This document shows positions 1 to 7,860 of a stretch of 41,200 bases of DNA, piece by piece (the first letter of the stretch is position 1; every line of letters begins with the position of its first letter). The translations under genes and the position numbers were made by a program. The notes under the pieces were generated by a model. That model had not been told where the DNA came from. It made no database searches and saw only the letters and a program-made list of their open reading frames with translations. Origin of the DNA: CAYYWV01 sp964531525 (GTDB lineage Bacteria; Pseudomonadota; Alphaproteobacteria; JAAXGF01); contig CAZHDF010000008.1 in NCBI GenBank assembly GCA_964531525.1, forward strand, positions 1-41,200. The letters are read 5' to 3'.

Positions 1-44
1 CCGCGCTCCGCGCCCGCAAGCGGTTGTAGGGGAGAGCGGCGCGC

Positions 45-1331
45 CTACTCGCCGCTTGTCTGTTTGTCGGTGTCGATGAGGCGGATATCCGTGGACTCTT
101 CTTCCGCCTCTCCCTCGATAAGATGGCCGGATGCGAAATCGACGACTTCATAGGCAGGGAGATTGTCGGGCAGCGGCTTGTTTTTATTCGAGCGTACGCC
201 CAGGTTCGCTAATACGCGCGAGCGAGGGAGCAATCTCGAATTTACTGACCTTGTGAAATTGGCGAACTGCTTGGCGGCGGTCTTGATCCCCCTGCCGACT
301 CCCTCGGCATGGTTGATGACAGTGATAATGCTGTCGAGAAGCGACTGGGTCGCCTCGACGATCTTTTCTTGATTTTCGGCTTGGCGGCCAAGGTCGATCT
401 CGATACGGGCGAAGGCAATGAGAGAGGCAAGCCCGGTAGGGCCGGCAATAATGATTTCGGATTTGGCAGCTTTTTTTGAAAAATCGGGGTCCGAGCGGTG
501 GATTTTCTCCACGGCGCCTTCATTCGGAAGATACATGACATTTAGAATTCGCCGAAGCTGCGTACCCCGGCCGGCCTCTCTTGAACTATCAATGATCGCG
601 CTCCGATAATCTTTTGCCGTAAGTGCTCGGAGGTGCTGATTCATGGTGCTTGACAGCTTTGCATAAGCCTCGTCCTCGTTCTCTGTTCCTTCGACTTCGG
701 CAATTTCGAGTAGGAACTTCGAGGCCTTGCTGTCGATCACTAGAAAGGTGTCGCTAGGGAGGAACACGACCGCATCGGGCCGTAGGCCGCTGCCCTCGCC
801 GCCGGTGATCGTGTATTGCATGATGAAGTCGCGCCCGGCCTCGAGGCCGAAAGATTTGAGCGTATTTTCGAGCCCGATTTCGGCAAAGTGTCCCGCACCG
901 CCCGGACTCGCCAGGGCGCGCCACACGGTGTCGAGCGTTTCTCGGTTTCTCCCGACTTGGTCGTTGAGCGAGGCAACGGATTTGACCACGTCGTTGAAAT
1001 GCCGTTGCAGGTTTTCGGTCGTCTTCTTAATTCGCTCTTCAGCAGCCTTGTGCGCCGCCTCGCTTTCGCGTTTGTGATCGTCGAGGAGCTTCGAAGATAT
1101 TTCCTGAGCCGTCGAAAGGGCAGCCGCCTTGACGGCATCGATCGTCTCGGTCTTGAGACGATCCCGGTCCATGATCTGCGCGCGCAGAGCTTCCGCTTCT
1201 TGTTCGGCGACGGCAGCGGCTCGCTCCGCGCGTACGCGGGCTTTCATGCTGCGGACAAGGGCAAAAACAAGACCTCCGAGCACAATGGAGAACAAGAAAA
1301 AAGAGGCGATTAGCAGCATCATCTGGTCCAT
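45..1331 (-). CDS. rmuC: RmuC family protein
   Basis: Predicted RmuC protein of 428 aa, a family thought to restrain DNA rearrangement at inverted repeats and related to restriction-endonuclease-fold nucleases; no reaction is firmly established. An N-terminal membrane segment lies at about residues 5-27, a charged coiled coil at about 30-140, and the RmuC domain at about 145-390, including the typical VIDSKAS stretch and the YLPNEGA region. It is divergent from def, a common alphaproteobacterial arrangement. Its base composition is odd: many A/T third positions and runs such as TTTTTTTG, unlike the GC-saturated genes beside it. The ATG at 1331 is the natural start because the membrane segment follows at once. 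Confidence 0.9.
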   Translation of the reverse strand: MDQMMLLIASFFLFSIVLGGLVFALVRSMKARVRAERAAAVAEQEAEALRAQIMDRDRLKTETIDAVKAAALSTAQEISSKLLDDHKRESEAAHKAAEERIKKTTENLQRHFNDVVKSVASLNDQVGRNRETLDTVWRALASPGGAGHFAEIGLENTLKSFGLEAGRDFIMQYTITGGEGSGLRPDAVVFLPSDTFLVIDSKASKFLLEIAEVEGTENEDEAYAKLSSTMNQHLRALTAKDYRSAIIDSSREAGRGTQLRRILNVMYLPNEGAVEKIHRSDPDFSKKAAKSEIIIAGPTGLASLIAFARIEIDLGRQAENQEKIVEATQSLLDSIITVINHAEGVGRGIKTAAKQFANFTRSVNSRLLPRSRVLANLGVRSNKNKPLPDNLPAYEVVDFASGHLIEGEAEEESTDIRLIDTDKQTSGE

Positions 1332-1399
1332 GGCGCGAGCCTAGACCATTTTTCGGTTTCGGGGGAAGGCCGGGGCGGGTATTTTCCGGGCTCCGCGTC

Positions 1400-1428
1400 T
1401 TGACGGGCGCAGGACGCGAAAATACCTT
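1400..1428 (+). promoter_or_regulatory. Putative sigma-70 promoter of def-fmt-truA
   Basis: TTGACG at 1400-1405, a 17-bp spacer and TACCTT at 1423-1428. The -35 element matches the consensus in five of six positions; the -10 is weak. Transcription would begin near 1435, which argues against the upstream in-frame ATG at 1400 and supports starting def at 1481. A CGCGTC/GACGCG dyad (1394-1399 and 1413-1418) overlaps the -35. Inferred by pattern only. Confidence 0.5.
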
Positions 1429-1480
1429 ACCGATGCTTGCGTCGGCCCTCGCCGACCGTTTTGTCGTGCATGGAACGCTC

Positions 1481-2005
1481 ATGGCTCAACTGTCCATCGT
1501 CACCGCCCCGGACCCACGGCTCAAGCTCCGCTCCGCGCCGGTGGAGAGGGTGGATGCCGCCTTGCGCCGGTTCATGGACGACATGCTCGAGACCATGTAC
1601 GCCGCGCCCGGCATCGGGCTGTCGGCGGTCCAGGTGGGCGTGCCCCGCCGGGTGATCGTGATCGACGTGGCGGGCGAGGGCGAGCCGCCCCAGCCGCTCC
1701 GCATCGTCAATCCCGAGATCCGGCGGCGCGGCGACGCGCTCGTGACCTACGAGGAAGGCTGCCTGTCGCTGCCCGAGCAATACGCCGACGTGAGCCGCCC
1801 GGGCTCGGTCGTGATCGGCTATATCGACGAGAACAACCAGCCCCGCGAGCTCGAGGCCGAGGGCCTGCTCGCGACCTGCATCCAGCACGAGATGGATCAT
1901 CTCGAGGGGATTCTGTTCGTCGACCATCTGTCGGCGGTCAAGCGCTCGATCATCCTCCGAAAGCTTATCAAGGCGCGCAAGGGCAAGGCGCTCAAGAGCG
2001 CCTGA
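1481..2005 (+). CDS. def: Peptide deformylase
   Basis: Removes the formyl group from the N-terminal methionine of nascent proteins, using a bound metal ion. All three family motifs are visible: GIGLSAVQ (about 44-51), EGCLSLP (92-98, metal ligand Cys94) and QHEMDH (135-140, ligands His136 and His140, catalytic Glu137). At 174 aa the length is typical. An in-frame ATG at 1400 would add 27 residues with no family resemblance and overlaps the putative promoter, so the start is placed at 1481. It begins the def-fmt-truA operon; fmt starts 6 nt after the stop, pairing the enzymes that add and remove the formyl group. Confidence 0.97.
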   Translation: MAQLSIVTAPDPRLKLRSAPVERVDAALRRFMDDMLETMYAAPGIGLSAVQVGVPRRVIVIDVAGEGEPPQPLRIVNPEIRRRGDALVTYEEGCLSLPEQYADVSRPGSVVIGYIDENNQPRELEAEGLLATCIQHEMDHLEGILFVDHLSAVKRSIILRKLIKARKGKALKSA

Positions 2006-2011
2006 TACGCC

Positions 2012-2935
2012 ATGCCCCCCCTCCGCCTCGCCTTCATGGGAACGGCGGCCTTCGCCGTGCCGGCGCTCGCCGCGCTCGCCGCGGCGAGACACGAGATCGT
2101 CCGCGTCTACACCCAGCCGCCGCGCCCCGCCGGTCGCGGTCACAAGCCGCGCCCGACGCCGGTCCAGGTGGCGGCCGAGCGGCTCGGCCTCGCAATCGAC
2201 ACCCCGCGCAGCCTGCGCGACGCGGACGCGCAGGACGCCTTCGCCGCGCTCGGCTGCGACGCGGCGGTGGTCGCCGCCTATGGCCTGATCCTGCCGCGCG
2301 CGGTGCTCGATGCGCCCCGGCTCGGCTGCGTCAACATCCACCCCTCGTTGCTGCCGCGTTGGCGCGGGGCCGCGCCGATCCCTCGGACCATCGAGGCGGG
2401 CGACCGCGAGACCGGCGTGACCATCATCGTCATGGACGAGGGCGTCGATACCGGCCCCGTGCTCGCGGTCGAGCGGATCGCGGTGCCCGCGCGCGCCGAC
2501 GCCGGGCAACTGCACGACATGCTCGCCGATCTCGGCGCGCGGCTGATGGTCGCGACGCTCGACGATTTCGCAAGCGGGCGCATCGCGCCCCGCCCGCAAG
2601 GCGACGCGGGCGCGACCTACGCCGCCAAGATCGACAAGGCCGAATGCATGATCGACTGGACGCGCCCGGCCGAGGCGCTCGACCGGCTGGTGCGCGCGTT
2701 CAGCCCGACCCCCGGCGCGCGCTTCATGCTGGGGGGCGAGCCGATCAAGCTGCTCGCGGCCGAGCCGACGGCCGCCTCGGGCGCGCCCGGCACCGTGCTC
2801 GACGCCGATTTCACGGTCGCCTGCGGGGAGGCCGCGCTCAGGCTAAATCGCGTTCAGCGGCCGGGCCGAGCGGCGGTCTCGGGGGCGGATTTCCTGCGCG
2901 GCGCGCGTCTCGCGCCGGGCGCGCGGCTGTCCTGA
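2012..2935 (+). CDS. fmt: Methionyl-tRNA formyltransferase
   Basis: Transfers a formyl group from 10-formyltetrahydrofolate to Met-tRNA(fMet) for translation initiation. The 307-aa protein has the N-terminal formyltransferase fold, with FMGTAAFAVPAL at about 8-19 and the catalytic Asn-His-Asp set in NIHPSLLPRWRGAAPI and the downstream DTGPVL segment. A C-terminal OB-like tRNA-binding domain covers about 210-305. Pro of the usual FMGTP is Ala here, outside the catalytic set. It lies 6 nt after def and 2 nt before truA, so cotranscription is very likely. Confidence 0.97.
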   Translation: MPPLRLAFMGTAAFAVPALAALAAARHEIVRVYTQPPRPAGRGHKPRPTPVQVAAERLGLAIDTPRSLRDADAQDAFAALGCDAAVVAAYGLILPRAVLDAPRLGCVNIHPSLLPRWRGAAPIPRTIEAGDRETGVTIIVMDEGVDTGPVLAVERIAVPARADAGQLHDMLADLGARLMVATLDDFASGRIAPRPQGDAGATYAAKIDKAECMIDWTRPAEALDRLVRAFSPTPGARFMLGGEPIKLLAAEPTAASGAPGTVLDADFTVACGEAALRLNRVQRPGRAAVSGADFLRGARLAPGARLS

Positions 2936-2937
2936 CG

Positions 2938-3675
2938 ATGCCGCGCTACAAGCTGACCATCGAGTACGACGGCACGGGCTTCGTCGGCTGGCAGCGCCAG
3001 GACAACGGCCCCAGCGTGCAGGCGGCGCTCGAGGACGCGATCGCGCGCTTCGCGGGCGAGGCCGCGGGCGTCCAGGCCGCCGGGCGGACCGACGCCGGGG
3101 TCCATGCGCTCGCTCAGGTGGCCCATGTGGACCTCGCGCGCGACTGGGACGCCGACGTGGTGCGCGACGCGCTCAATCATCATCTGCGACCGGCGGCGAT
3201 CGCGGTCCGCGCGGCGGCGCGCGCGGCGGACGACTTCCACGCCCGCTTCTCGGCGACCGAACGGGTCTATCGCTACCGGATCGTCAACCGCCGCGCGCCG
3301 CTCGCGCTGGAGCGCCACCGCGCCTGGTGGGTCCCCCGGCCGCTCGACGCCGGGGCGATGGAGGCGGCGGCGCGGCTGCTCGTCGGGCGGCATGATTTCA
3401 CGAGCTTCCGGGCCGCCGAGTGTCAGGCGAAATCGCCGATCAAGACCCTGGATGCGCTCGACGTCGCGCGCGCGGGCGAGACGATCACGATCACCGCCCG
3501 GGCGCGCTCGTTCCTGCATCGCCAGGTCCGCAACATGGTGGGGACGCTCAAGCTCGTGGGCGAGGGGCGGTGGACGGCCGAGGACGTCGCCGCCGCGCTC
3601 GAGGCGCGCGACCGCGCCGCCGCCGGCCCGACCGCGCCGCCCGAGGGGCTCTATCTCGTCTCGGTCAGCTATTGA
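2938..3675 (+). CDS. truA: tRNA pseudouridine(38-40) synthase
   Basis: Makes pseudouridine at positions 38-40 of the tRNA anticodon arm. The 245-aa protein starts MPRYKLTIEYDGTGFVGWQ, as expected for TruA, and carries AAGRTDAGVHA with catalytic Asp52. The later FLHRQVRNMVGTL segment is also characteristic. The ATG lies 2 nt after the fmt stop. The last 11 nt overlap the 3' end of the small gene on the opposite strand. Confidence 0.97.
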   Translation: MPRYKLTIEYDGTGFVGWQRQDNGPSVQAALEDAIARFAGEAAGVQAAGRTDAGVHALAQVAHVDLARDWDADVVRDALNHHLRPAAIAVRAAARAADDFHARFSATERVYRYRIVNRRAPLALERHRAWWVPRPLDAGAMEAAARLLVGRHDFTSFRAAECQAKSPIKTLDALDVARAGETITITARARSFLHRQVRNMVGTLKLVGEGRWTAEDVAAALEARDRAAAGPTAPPEGLYLVSVSY

Positions 3676-3853
3676 GCGAAAAGCGCTCGACGACGGGCGG
3701 TTGCGCCATGTCTCCGTCCGCCAGGATGAACGCGCGAATCACGCGCTGCTCGGGCGGCACGTCGATCAAGCCGCCGACGATGGCGAGCCACAGCCCGGCG
3801 CCGGCGAGCACCAGCGCCGCAAGCACCAGCGAAGGCTTGAGCCGAATGGGCAC
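3665..3853 (-). CDS. Small single-pass membrane protein, unknown function
   Basis: A 62-aa protein read from a GTG start. Support comes mainly from translation signals: AAGGAGGA lies directly upstream on the minus strand (around 3860-3867), a near-perfect ribosome binding site at proper spacing. The product has a basic N-terminus (MPIRLK), one hydrophobic segment at about 8-30 and a short hydrophilic tail beginning DVPPEQRVIRAF. An inner-membrane or signal-anchored protein with the tail outside is likely. I do not recognise a family. It converges on truA with an 11-nt overlap and has a long AT-rich upstream region that appears to be its promoter. Confidence 0.7.
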   Translation of the reverse strand: MPIRLKPSLVLAALVLAGAGLWLAIVGGLIDVPPEQRVIRAFILADGDMAQPPVVERFSLNS

Positions 3854-4075
3854 TCTCGATCCTCCTTGGTTGGGCCGCCGGCGCGCTCCCGAGGACCGGG
3901 AGGTCCGCGGGCGCGGGCGGGGCCTTGTCGTTGATCCTGCCTGCGCAAGACGCGATGCAAGACCGAGGCCAGGAGGAGAAATGTTTGTTTTTCAGAGGGT
4001 TGGGATTCGCCGTTCGAATGCGCGCGCGAGAACTGTAAAGCGCGCCGACATCCGCTTCGTCAAACGGTTCGACCG

Positions 4076-4103
4076 TATTTAAAAAATTAATTTAAAACAA
4101 CAA
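4076..4103 (-). promoter_or_regulatory. Putative promoter for the 62-aa membrane protein
   Basis: On the minus strand TTGTTG (plus positions 4098-4103) is followed by a 16-bp spacer and TAAATA (4076-4081). The predicted start near 4069 leaves a leader of about 215 nt before the GTG at 3853. The sequence is very AT-rich, so a chance match is possible. Confidence 0.4.
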
Positions 4104-4125
4104 GTTGAAGTCTATTTCTGAATAG

Positions 4126-4169
4126 CATGGTTAATGCGGCGGAAGGTGAAATTCGGCCGATTAACCATG
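4126..4169. repeat. Inverted repeat CATGGTTAAT / ATTAACCATG
   Basis: Perfect 10-bp arms at 4126-4135 and 4160-4169 separated by 24 bp. Each arm contains TTAACCAT, the octamer reported as a half-site for the alphaproteobacterial cell-cycle regulator CtrA. It lies just upstream of the putative minus-strand promoter, a suitable position for a regulator. CtrA binding is an inference; the full TTAA-N7-TTAA form is absent. Confidence 0.55.
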
Positions 4170-4330
4170 GCCGAGGCCGCGATTTTCCCGCCTCGTCGCT
4201 CTCGACGTCCGAAAGGGCGCGCGCGCCGGGGGGTCGCTCCGCCGGGGCGCGCCGCCGGCGACTGTAAAGAAAGCCGACGATTTAACCATGCGCCGCGTTA
4301 ACCCTGGCGTTCGCCGACGGCGGATCGGCG

Positions 4331-4897
4331 TCAAACCAGCGCCATCGCGCCCAGGTGGACGAAATCGACGATCAAGATCTGGAGGATGACCACGCCGGCC
4401 GCCGTCAGCCCGCTGGTGTTGAGCGCCAGGCGGGTCACGAACCACTGATAGATCAGCACGTAAAGGGTCACGGACAGGGTGATGAAGGGGCCGATGGCGC
4501 CGGCGAGCCCGCCCCATTCGTCGATCGCGCCGGCGAGGGCGACCAGCGCCGATTGGGGCACGCCGATCCAGTTGCCGGCGACGATCAGCGGGACGTAGCC
4601 CTCGGTGAGGCCGAGGAGACGGGTGATGAAGATCGCGGCGATCGGAAAGGCGATCCATTCGGCGCCGTAGCCGAGCGTGAGCACGAACGTCGCCCAGACG
4701 CCGTCGATCGGCCCCTCGCGTCCCGTGAGATCGAGCGTCACCAGGATCAGATAGGCGGGCGCGACCAGCACCGCGGCGAAGAACGAGCGCCAGAAGCCGT
4801 CGATCGTGAGATCGAACCAGACGAAGCCCTGCGGGTCGAACCGCAACAGCCGCCAAGCGCCGTAGAGCGCCGCGGCGACCTCGCGCTTGCTCGGCAT
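4331..4897 (-). CDS. Multi-pass membrane protein coupled to dapE
   Basis: A 188-aa protein I cannot assign to a characterised family. After a short N-terminus (MPSKREVAAALYGAWRLLRF) there are about five hydrophobic segments, at roughly 40-58, 72-95, 105-125, 130-155 and 165-185. Its ATG overlaps the dapE stop by one base (TGATG), so translation is coupled to dapE and the two are in one operon. A longer open frame upstream lies inside dapE and is not credible. Small polytopic proteins beside dapE occur in related alphaproteobacteria; a role in envelope or peptidoglycan precursor supply is only a guess from context. Confidence 0.8.
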   Translation of the reverse strand: MPSKREVAAALYGAWRLLRFDPQGFVWFDLTIDGFWRSFFAAVLVAPAYLILVTLDLTGREGPIDGVWATFVLTLGYGAEWIAFPIAAIFITRLLGLTEGYVPLIVAGNWIGVPQSALVALAGAIDEWGGLAGAIGPFITLSVTLYVLIYQWFVTRLALNTSGLTAAGVVILQILIVDFVHLGAMALV

Positions 4898-6051
4898 CAG
4901 GGGGCGAAATAGGCGTCGAGCACGGCCCGGTAGACGCGGGTCAAGGCTTCGAGGTCGGCGAGCGCCACGCGCTCGTCGATCTTGTGCATGCTCGGTCCCG
5001 GCAGGCCGAATTCGACCACCGGGCAATGATCCTTGATGAAGCGCGCGTCCGACGTGCCGCCGGTGGTGCTGAGCGCGGGCCGCAGGCCGGTGACGCCCTC
5101 GACCGCGTCGGCGACCAGATCGCTCAGCGGCCCCGGCGGGGTGAGAAAGCATTCGCCGCCGATCTCGATATCGAGCGCATGCGCCCCGGCATGGGCGGCG
5201 CAGGTCTCGCGCAGCCAGCGGGCGAGGCTCTCGCCGGTATGGCGGTCGTTGAAGCGGATGTTGAAGGTCGCGCGCGCCGCCGCCGGGATCACGTTGGCCG
5301 CCGGGTTGCCGACGTCGACGGTGGTGATCTCGAGGTTCGAGGGCTCGAAATGCTCGGTCCCGTCGTCGAGCCGGGCGTCGGCGAGCGCGGCGAGCGCGCG
5401 CACCATCCGCGGGATCGGGTTGTCGGCGCGCTGGGGATAGGCAACATGGCCCTGGGCGCCCTCGACGACGAGGCGGCCGGTGATCGTGCCGCGCCGCCCG
5501 ATCTTGACGGTGTCGCCGAGCGTCTCGCGGCAGGTCGGCTCGCCCACCAGGCAGGCGTCGATCCGCTCGCCGCGCGCGGCCATCCAGTCGAGAACCTTGC
5601 GCGTGCCGTTGACCGCCGGGCCTTCCTCGTCGCCGGTGATGAGCAGCGCGATCGAGCCCCGGGGCGGTCGCCCCCCCTCGGCGGCGAGATGGCGCGCGGC
5701 GGCGGCGGCGAAGGCGGCGACCGCGCCCTTCATGTCGACCGCGCCGCGCCCGAAAAGCATGTCGCCCGAGACCGTCGCGGCGAAGGGATCGGCGCTCCAG
5801 GCCGCGCGCTCGCCCGGCGGCACCACGTCGGTATGGCCGGCGAAGCAGAACACCGGGCCGGACGTGCCGAGGCGGGCGTAAAGGTTCTCGACCCGCGCCG
5901 CGCCCTCGCCGAAGGCCAAGCGGTGGCAGGCGAAGCCGAGGGGGGAGAGCGCCCCTTCGAGCACGCCGAGCGCGCCGGCGTCCTCGGGCGTGACGCTCGC
6001 GCAGCGGATCAGCGCCGCCGCGAGCGCGACCGGGTCGATCGCGGCGCTCAT
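4897..6051 (-). CDS. dapE: Succinyl-diaminopimelate desuccinylase
   Basis: Hydrolyses N-succinyl-LL-2,6-diaminopimelate to LL-diaminopimelate and succinate in the lysine/peptidoglycan pathway. The 384-aa M20 metallopeptidase shows His73 and Asp75 in FAGHTDVVPPG, bridging Asp106 in GRGAVDMKGA, the GDEEGP acidic pair at 142-143, VGEPT at about 169-173, and a C-terminal metal His in PGPSMHKIDE. The dimerisation domain falls at about 180-290. Its ATG overlaps the dapD stop by 4 nt (ATGA), so it is translationally coupled to the enzyme making the succinylated precursor. Confidence 0.97.
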   Translation of the reverse strand: MSAAIDPVALAAALIRCASVTPEDAGALGVLEGALSPLGFACHRLAFGEGAARVENLYARLGTSGPVFCFAGHTDVVPPGERAAWSADPFAATVSGDMLFGRGAVDMKGAVAAFAAAAARHLAAEGGRPPRGSIALLITGDEEGPAVNGTRKVLDWMAARGERIDACLVGEPTCRETLGDTVKIGRRGTITGRLVVEGAQGHVAYPQRADNPIPRMVRALAALADARLDDGTEHFEPSNLEITTVDVGNPAANVIPAAARATFNIRFNDRHTGESLARWLRETCAAHAGAHALDIEIGGECFLTPPGPLSDLVADAVEGVTGLRPALSTTGGTSDARFIKDHCPVVEFGLPGPSMHKIDERVALADLEALTRVYRAVLDAYFAP

Positions 6052-6881
6052 TCGCGCAAGAGCTCGTTGATCGATGTCTTGGCCCGGGTGCGCGCGTCCA
6101 CGCGCTTGACGATCACCGCGCAGGACAGCGCCGGCTCGCCTTCGCGCCGGGGCGGCAGGGTCCCCGGCACCACCACCGAGTACGCCGGCACCCGACCCCG
6201 GAAGATCTCGCCCGTGGCGCGGTCGACGATTTTGGTCGAGGCGCCGATGAACACGCCCATCGACAGCACCGAGCCGGTCTCGACGATCACCCCCTCGGCG
6301 ACCTCGCTGCGCGCGCCGATGAAGCAGTCGTCCTCGATGATCACGGGCTGGGCCTGCAAGGGCTCGAGCACCCCGCCGATGCCCGCGCCGCCCGAGATAT
6401 GGCAGTTGCGGCCGACCTGGGCGCAGCTCCCCACCGTCGCCCAGGTGTCGATCATGGTGCCGCTTTCGACCCGCGCGCCGACATTGACGAAGCAGGGCAT
6501 GAGCACGACGCCGGGCGCGATATGGGCCGAGCGGCGGACGACGCAGCCCGGCACCGCGCGAAAGCCCGCCTGGCGAAAGCGCGCGTCGTCCCAGCCCGCG
6601 AACTTGGACGGCACCTTGTCGAACCAGCCGCTCCGCTCGCCCGGGCCGCCCGGAATGGTCGTCATGTCGTTGAGCCGAAACGAGAGCAGCACCGCCTTCT
6701 TGGCCCAGGTGTTGACCCGCCAGCCGTCGTCGCCGGGCTCGGCGACGCGCAAGTTCCCCCCGTCCAGCCGGTCGAGCACGATCTCGACCGCGGCGCGGAT
6801 CGGTCCTTCGGTCGCCGGATCGAGGGCGTCGCGGCCCTCCCAGGCGTCGTCGATGATGGCTTGCAGTTCGGCGTCGGTCAT
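6048..6881 (-). CDS. dapD: Tetrahydrodipicolinate N-succinyltransferase
   Basis: Transfers succinyl from succinyl-CoA to tetrahydrodipicolinate. The 277-aa protein has the helical N-terminal domain (about 1-100) and a left-handed beta-helix of hexapeptide repeats (about 105-245), including VLMPCFVNVGARVESGTMID and SGGAGIGGVLEP. A GAGAGAGGA-like ribosome binding site precedes the ATG at 6881. It heads the dapD-dapE-membrane protein operon; its putative promoter sits at the end of the HAD gene upstream. Confidence 0.97.
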   Translation of the reverse strand: MTDAELQAIIDDAWEGRDALDPATEGPIRAAVEIVLDRLDGGNLRVAEPGDDGWRVNTWAKKAVLLSFRLNDMTTIPGGPGERSGWFDKVPSKFAGWDDARFRQAGFRAVPGCVVRRSAHIAPGVVLMPCFVNVGARVESGTMIDTWATVGSCAQVGRNCHISGGAGIGGVLEPLQAQPVIIEDDCFIGARSEVAEGVIVETGSVLSMGVFIGASTKIVDRATGEIFRGRVPAYSVVVPGTLPPRREGEPALSCAVIVKRVDARTRAKTSINELLRE

Positions 6882-6927
6882 GCGTGTCCTCTCTCCCGGC
6901 CTTCTCCCCTGGATCGAATGCGCGTTC

Positions 6928-6955
6928 AGCCTAGCCGGGGGCGCGGGGGTGTCAA
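6928..6955 (-). promoter_or_regulatory. Putative dapD promoter overlapping the HAD gene stop
   Basis: On the minus strand a perfect TTGACA (plus 6950-6955) is followed by a 16-bp spacer and TAGGCT (6928-6933). The TGA inside TTGACA is the stop codon of the HAD gene, so the -35 box and the end of the upstream gene share bases. The -10 is poor (three of six). Confidence 0.5.
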
Positions 6956-7641
6956 CCGCCGTCGGCGTCGAGGCCGACGAGGTCGGAAAGCCAGTCGGCG
7001 AGGTCGTCGATTACCAGATCGACATGGTCGTCCGCGTCGCCCGCGCCGCCCCAGCCGCTGTCGGTGCGCACCCAGACCGTCGCCATGCCGAGCGCGGCGG
7101 CGGGGGCGAGATTGCGGGCGATGTCCTCGACCATGGCGGCCGAGCGGGGCTCGATCCCATGCGCCGCGACCAGGGTCTCGTAGCCCGAACGGTGTGGCTT
7201 GGGGACGTAGTCGGCGGCGGCGATGTCGAAGATCCCCTCGATATGGCGCGTCACGCCGAGGCGCGCGATGACCCGCTCGGCATGGGCGGTCGAGCCGTTG
7301 GTGAACACGAGCTTGCGCCCGGGGAGGCGGGCGAGCGCGGCGGCGAGCCTCGGGTTGGGCGGCACCCGGCCCACGTCGATATCGTGGACGTAGGCGAGGA
7401 AGTCCTCGGGGTCGATCCCGTGATTGACCATGAGCCCGCGAAGGGTGCTGCCGAAGCGGTGGAAATAGTCCTTCTGGACCCGTCGCGCGCCGTCCGCGTC
7501 GAGATCGAGCGCTTCGGCGACGAATGCCCCGATCCGGCGCTCGACCAAGTCGAACAGGTTATAACGCGCCGAATACAGCGTGTTGTCGAGGTCGAAAATC
7601 CAGGTCTCGACCCGCTCGAAGGGTTGTCGGTTCGGGGTCAC
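6952..7641 (-). CDS. HAD-family pyrimidine 5'-nucleotidase-like phosphatase
   Basis: A 229-aa haloacid-dehalogenase phosphatase of the SDT1/YjjG-like subgroup often annotated as pyrimidine 5'-nucleotidase. Motif I is FDLDNTLY with nucleophile Asp17 and Asp19, motif II is FTNG, the motif III lysine is in YVPKPHRSGYE, and motif IV is MVEDIARN. A helical cap follows motif I (about 23-90). The start is GTG at 7641, since no ATG precedes motif I. Substrate is inferred from subgroup only. It lies upstream of dapD in the same direction. Confidence 0.88.
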   Translation of the reverse strand: MTPNRQPFERVETWIFDLDNTLYSARYNLFDLVERRIGAFVAEALDLDADGARRVQKDYFHRFGSTLRGLMVNHGIDPEDFLAYVHDIDVGRVPPNPRLAAALARLPGRKLVFTNGSTAHAERVIARLGVTRHIEGIFDIAAADYVPKPHRSGYETLVAAHGIEPRSAAMVEDIARNLAPAAALGMATVWVRTDSGWGGAGDADDHVDLVIDDLADWLSDLVGLDADGG

Positions 7642-7860
7642 GGCTCGATCCGTCCCAAGGCTTGCGGCGCGACGCCGGGAGACCGCGGCCGCGGACTCGC
7701 CAAGCGCAAGTGTTTCTTAAGCAAATTCGTCGAGCATTACCAGGATTCCGCGTTGGTCTCCGCCGGTCCTTACCGGCAAAGGGGAGATTCGCGGGGGGTC
7801 GCCGGAACAAGAAAATCATGCGCCGCGCGCGCCGCGGCCGGTGGAGCGCCGAAACCCTCA

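Larger units (their letters stand above)
3854..4330. other. 477-bp intergenic region with AT-rich core and repeats
   Basis: No gene is supported here. The region holds an AT-rich core (4076-4125) inside GC-rich sequence, a direct repeat ACTGTAAAG-N3-GCCGAC at 4032-4049 and 4261-4278, and three TTAACCAT octamers: 4127-4134 (minus strand), 4161-4168 and 4282-4289 (plus strand), plus a related TTAACC at 4298-4303. It separates the membrane gene ending at 4331 from the small membrane gene starting at 3853, both leftward, so it most likely controls the latter and would give it a leader of about 200 nt. Confidence 0.6.

Noticed and set aside
1400..1480. Longer start for peptide deformylase at ATG 1400
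   Set aside because: The extra 27 residues are not deformylase-like and the ATG overlaps a putative promoter -35 box.
7762..7777. Hairpin GCCGGT-CCTT-ACCGGC before the EAL gene
   Set aside because: A 6-bp stem in GC-rich DNA without a T-run or nearby promoter match is expected by chance.
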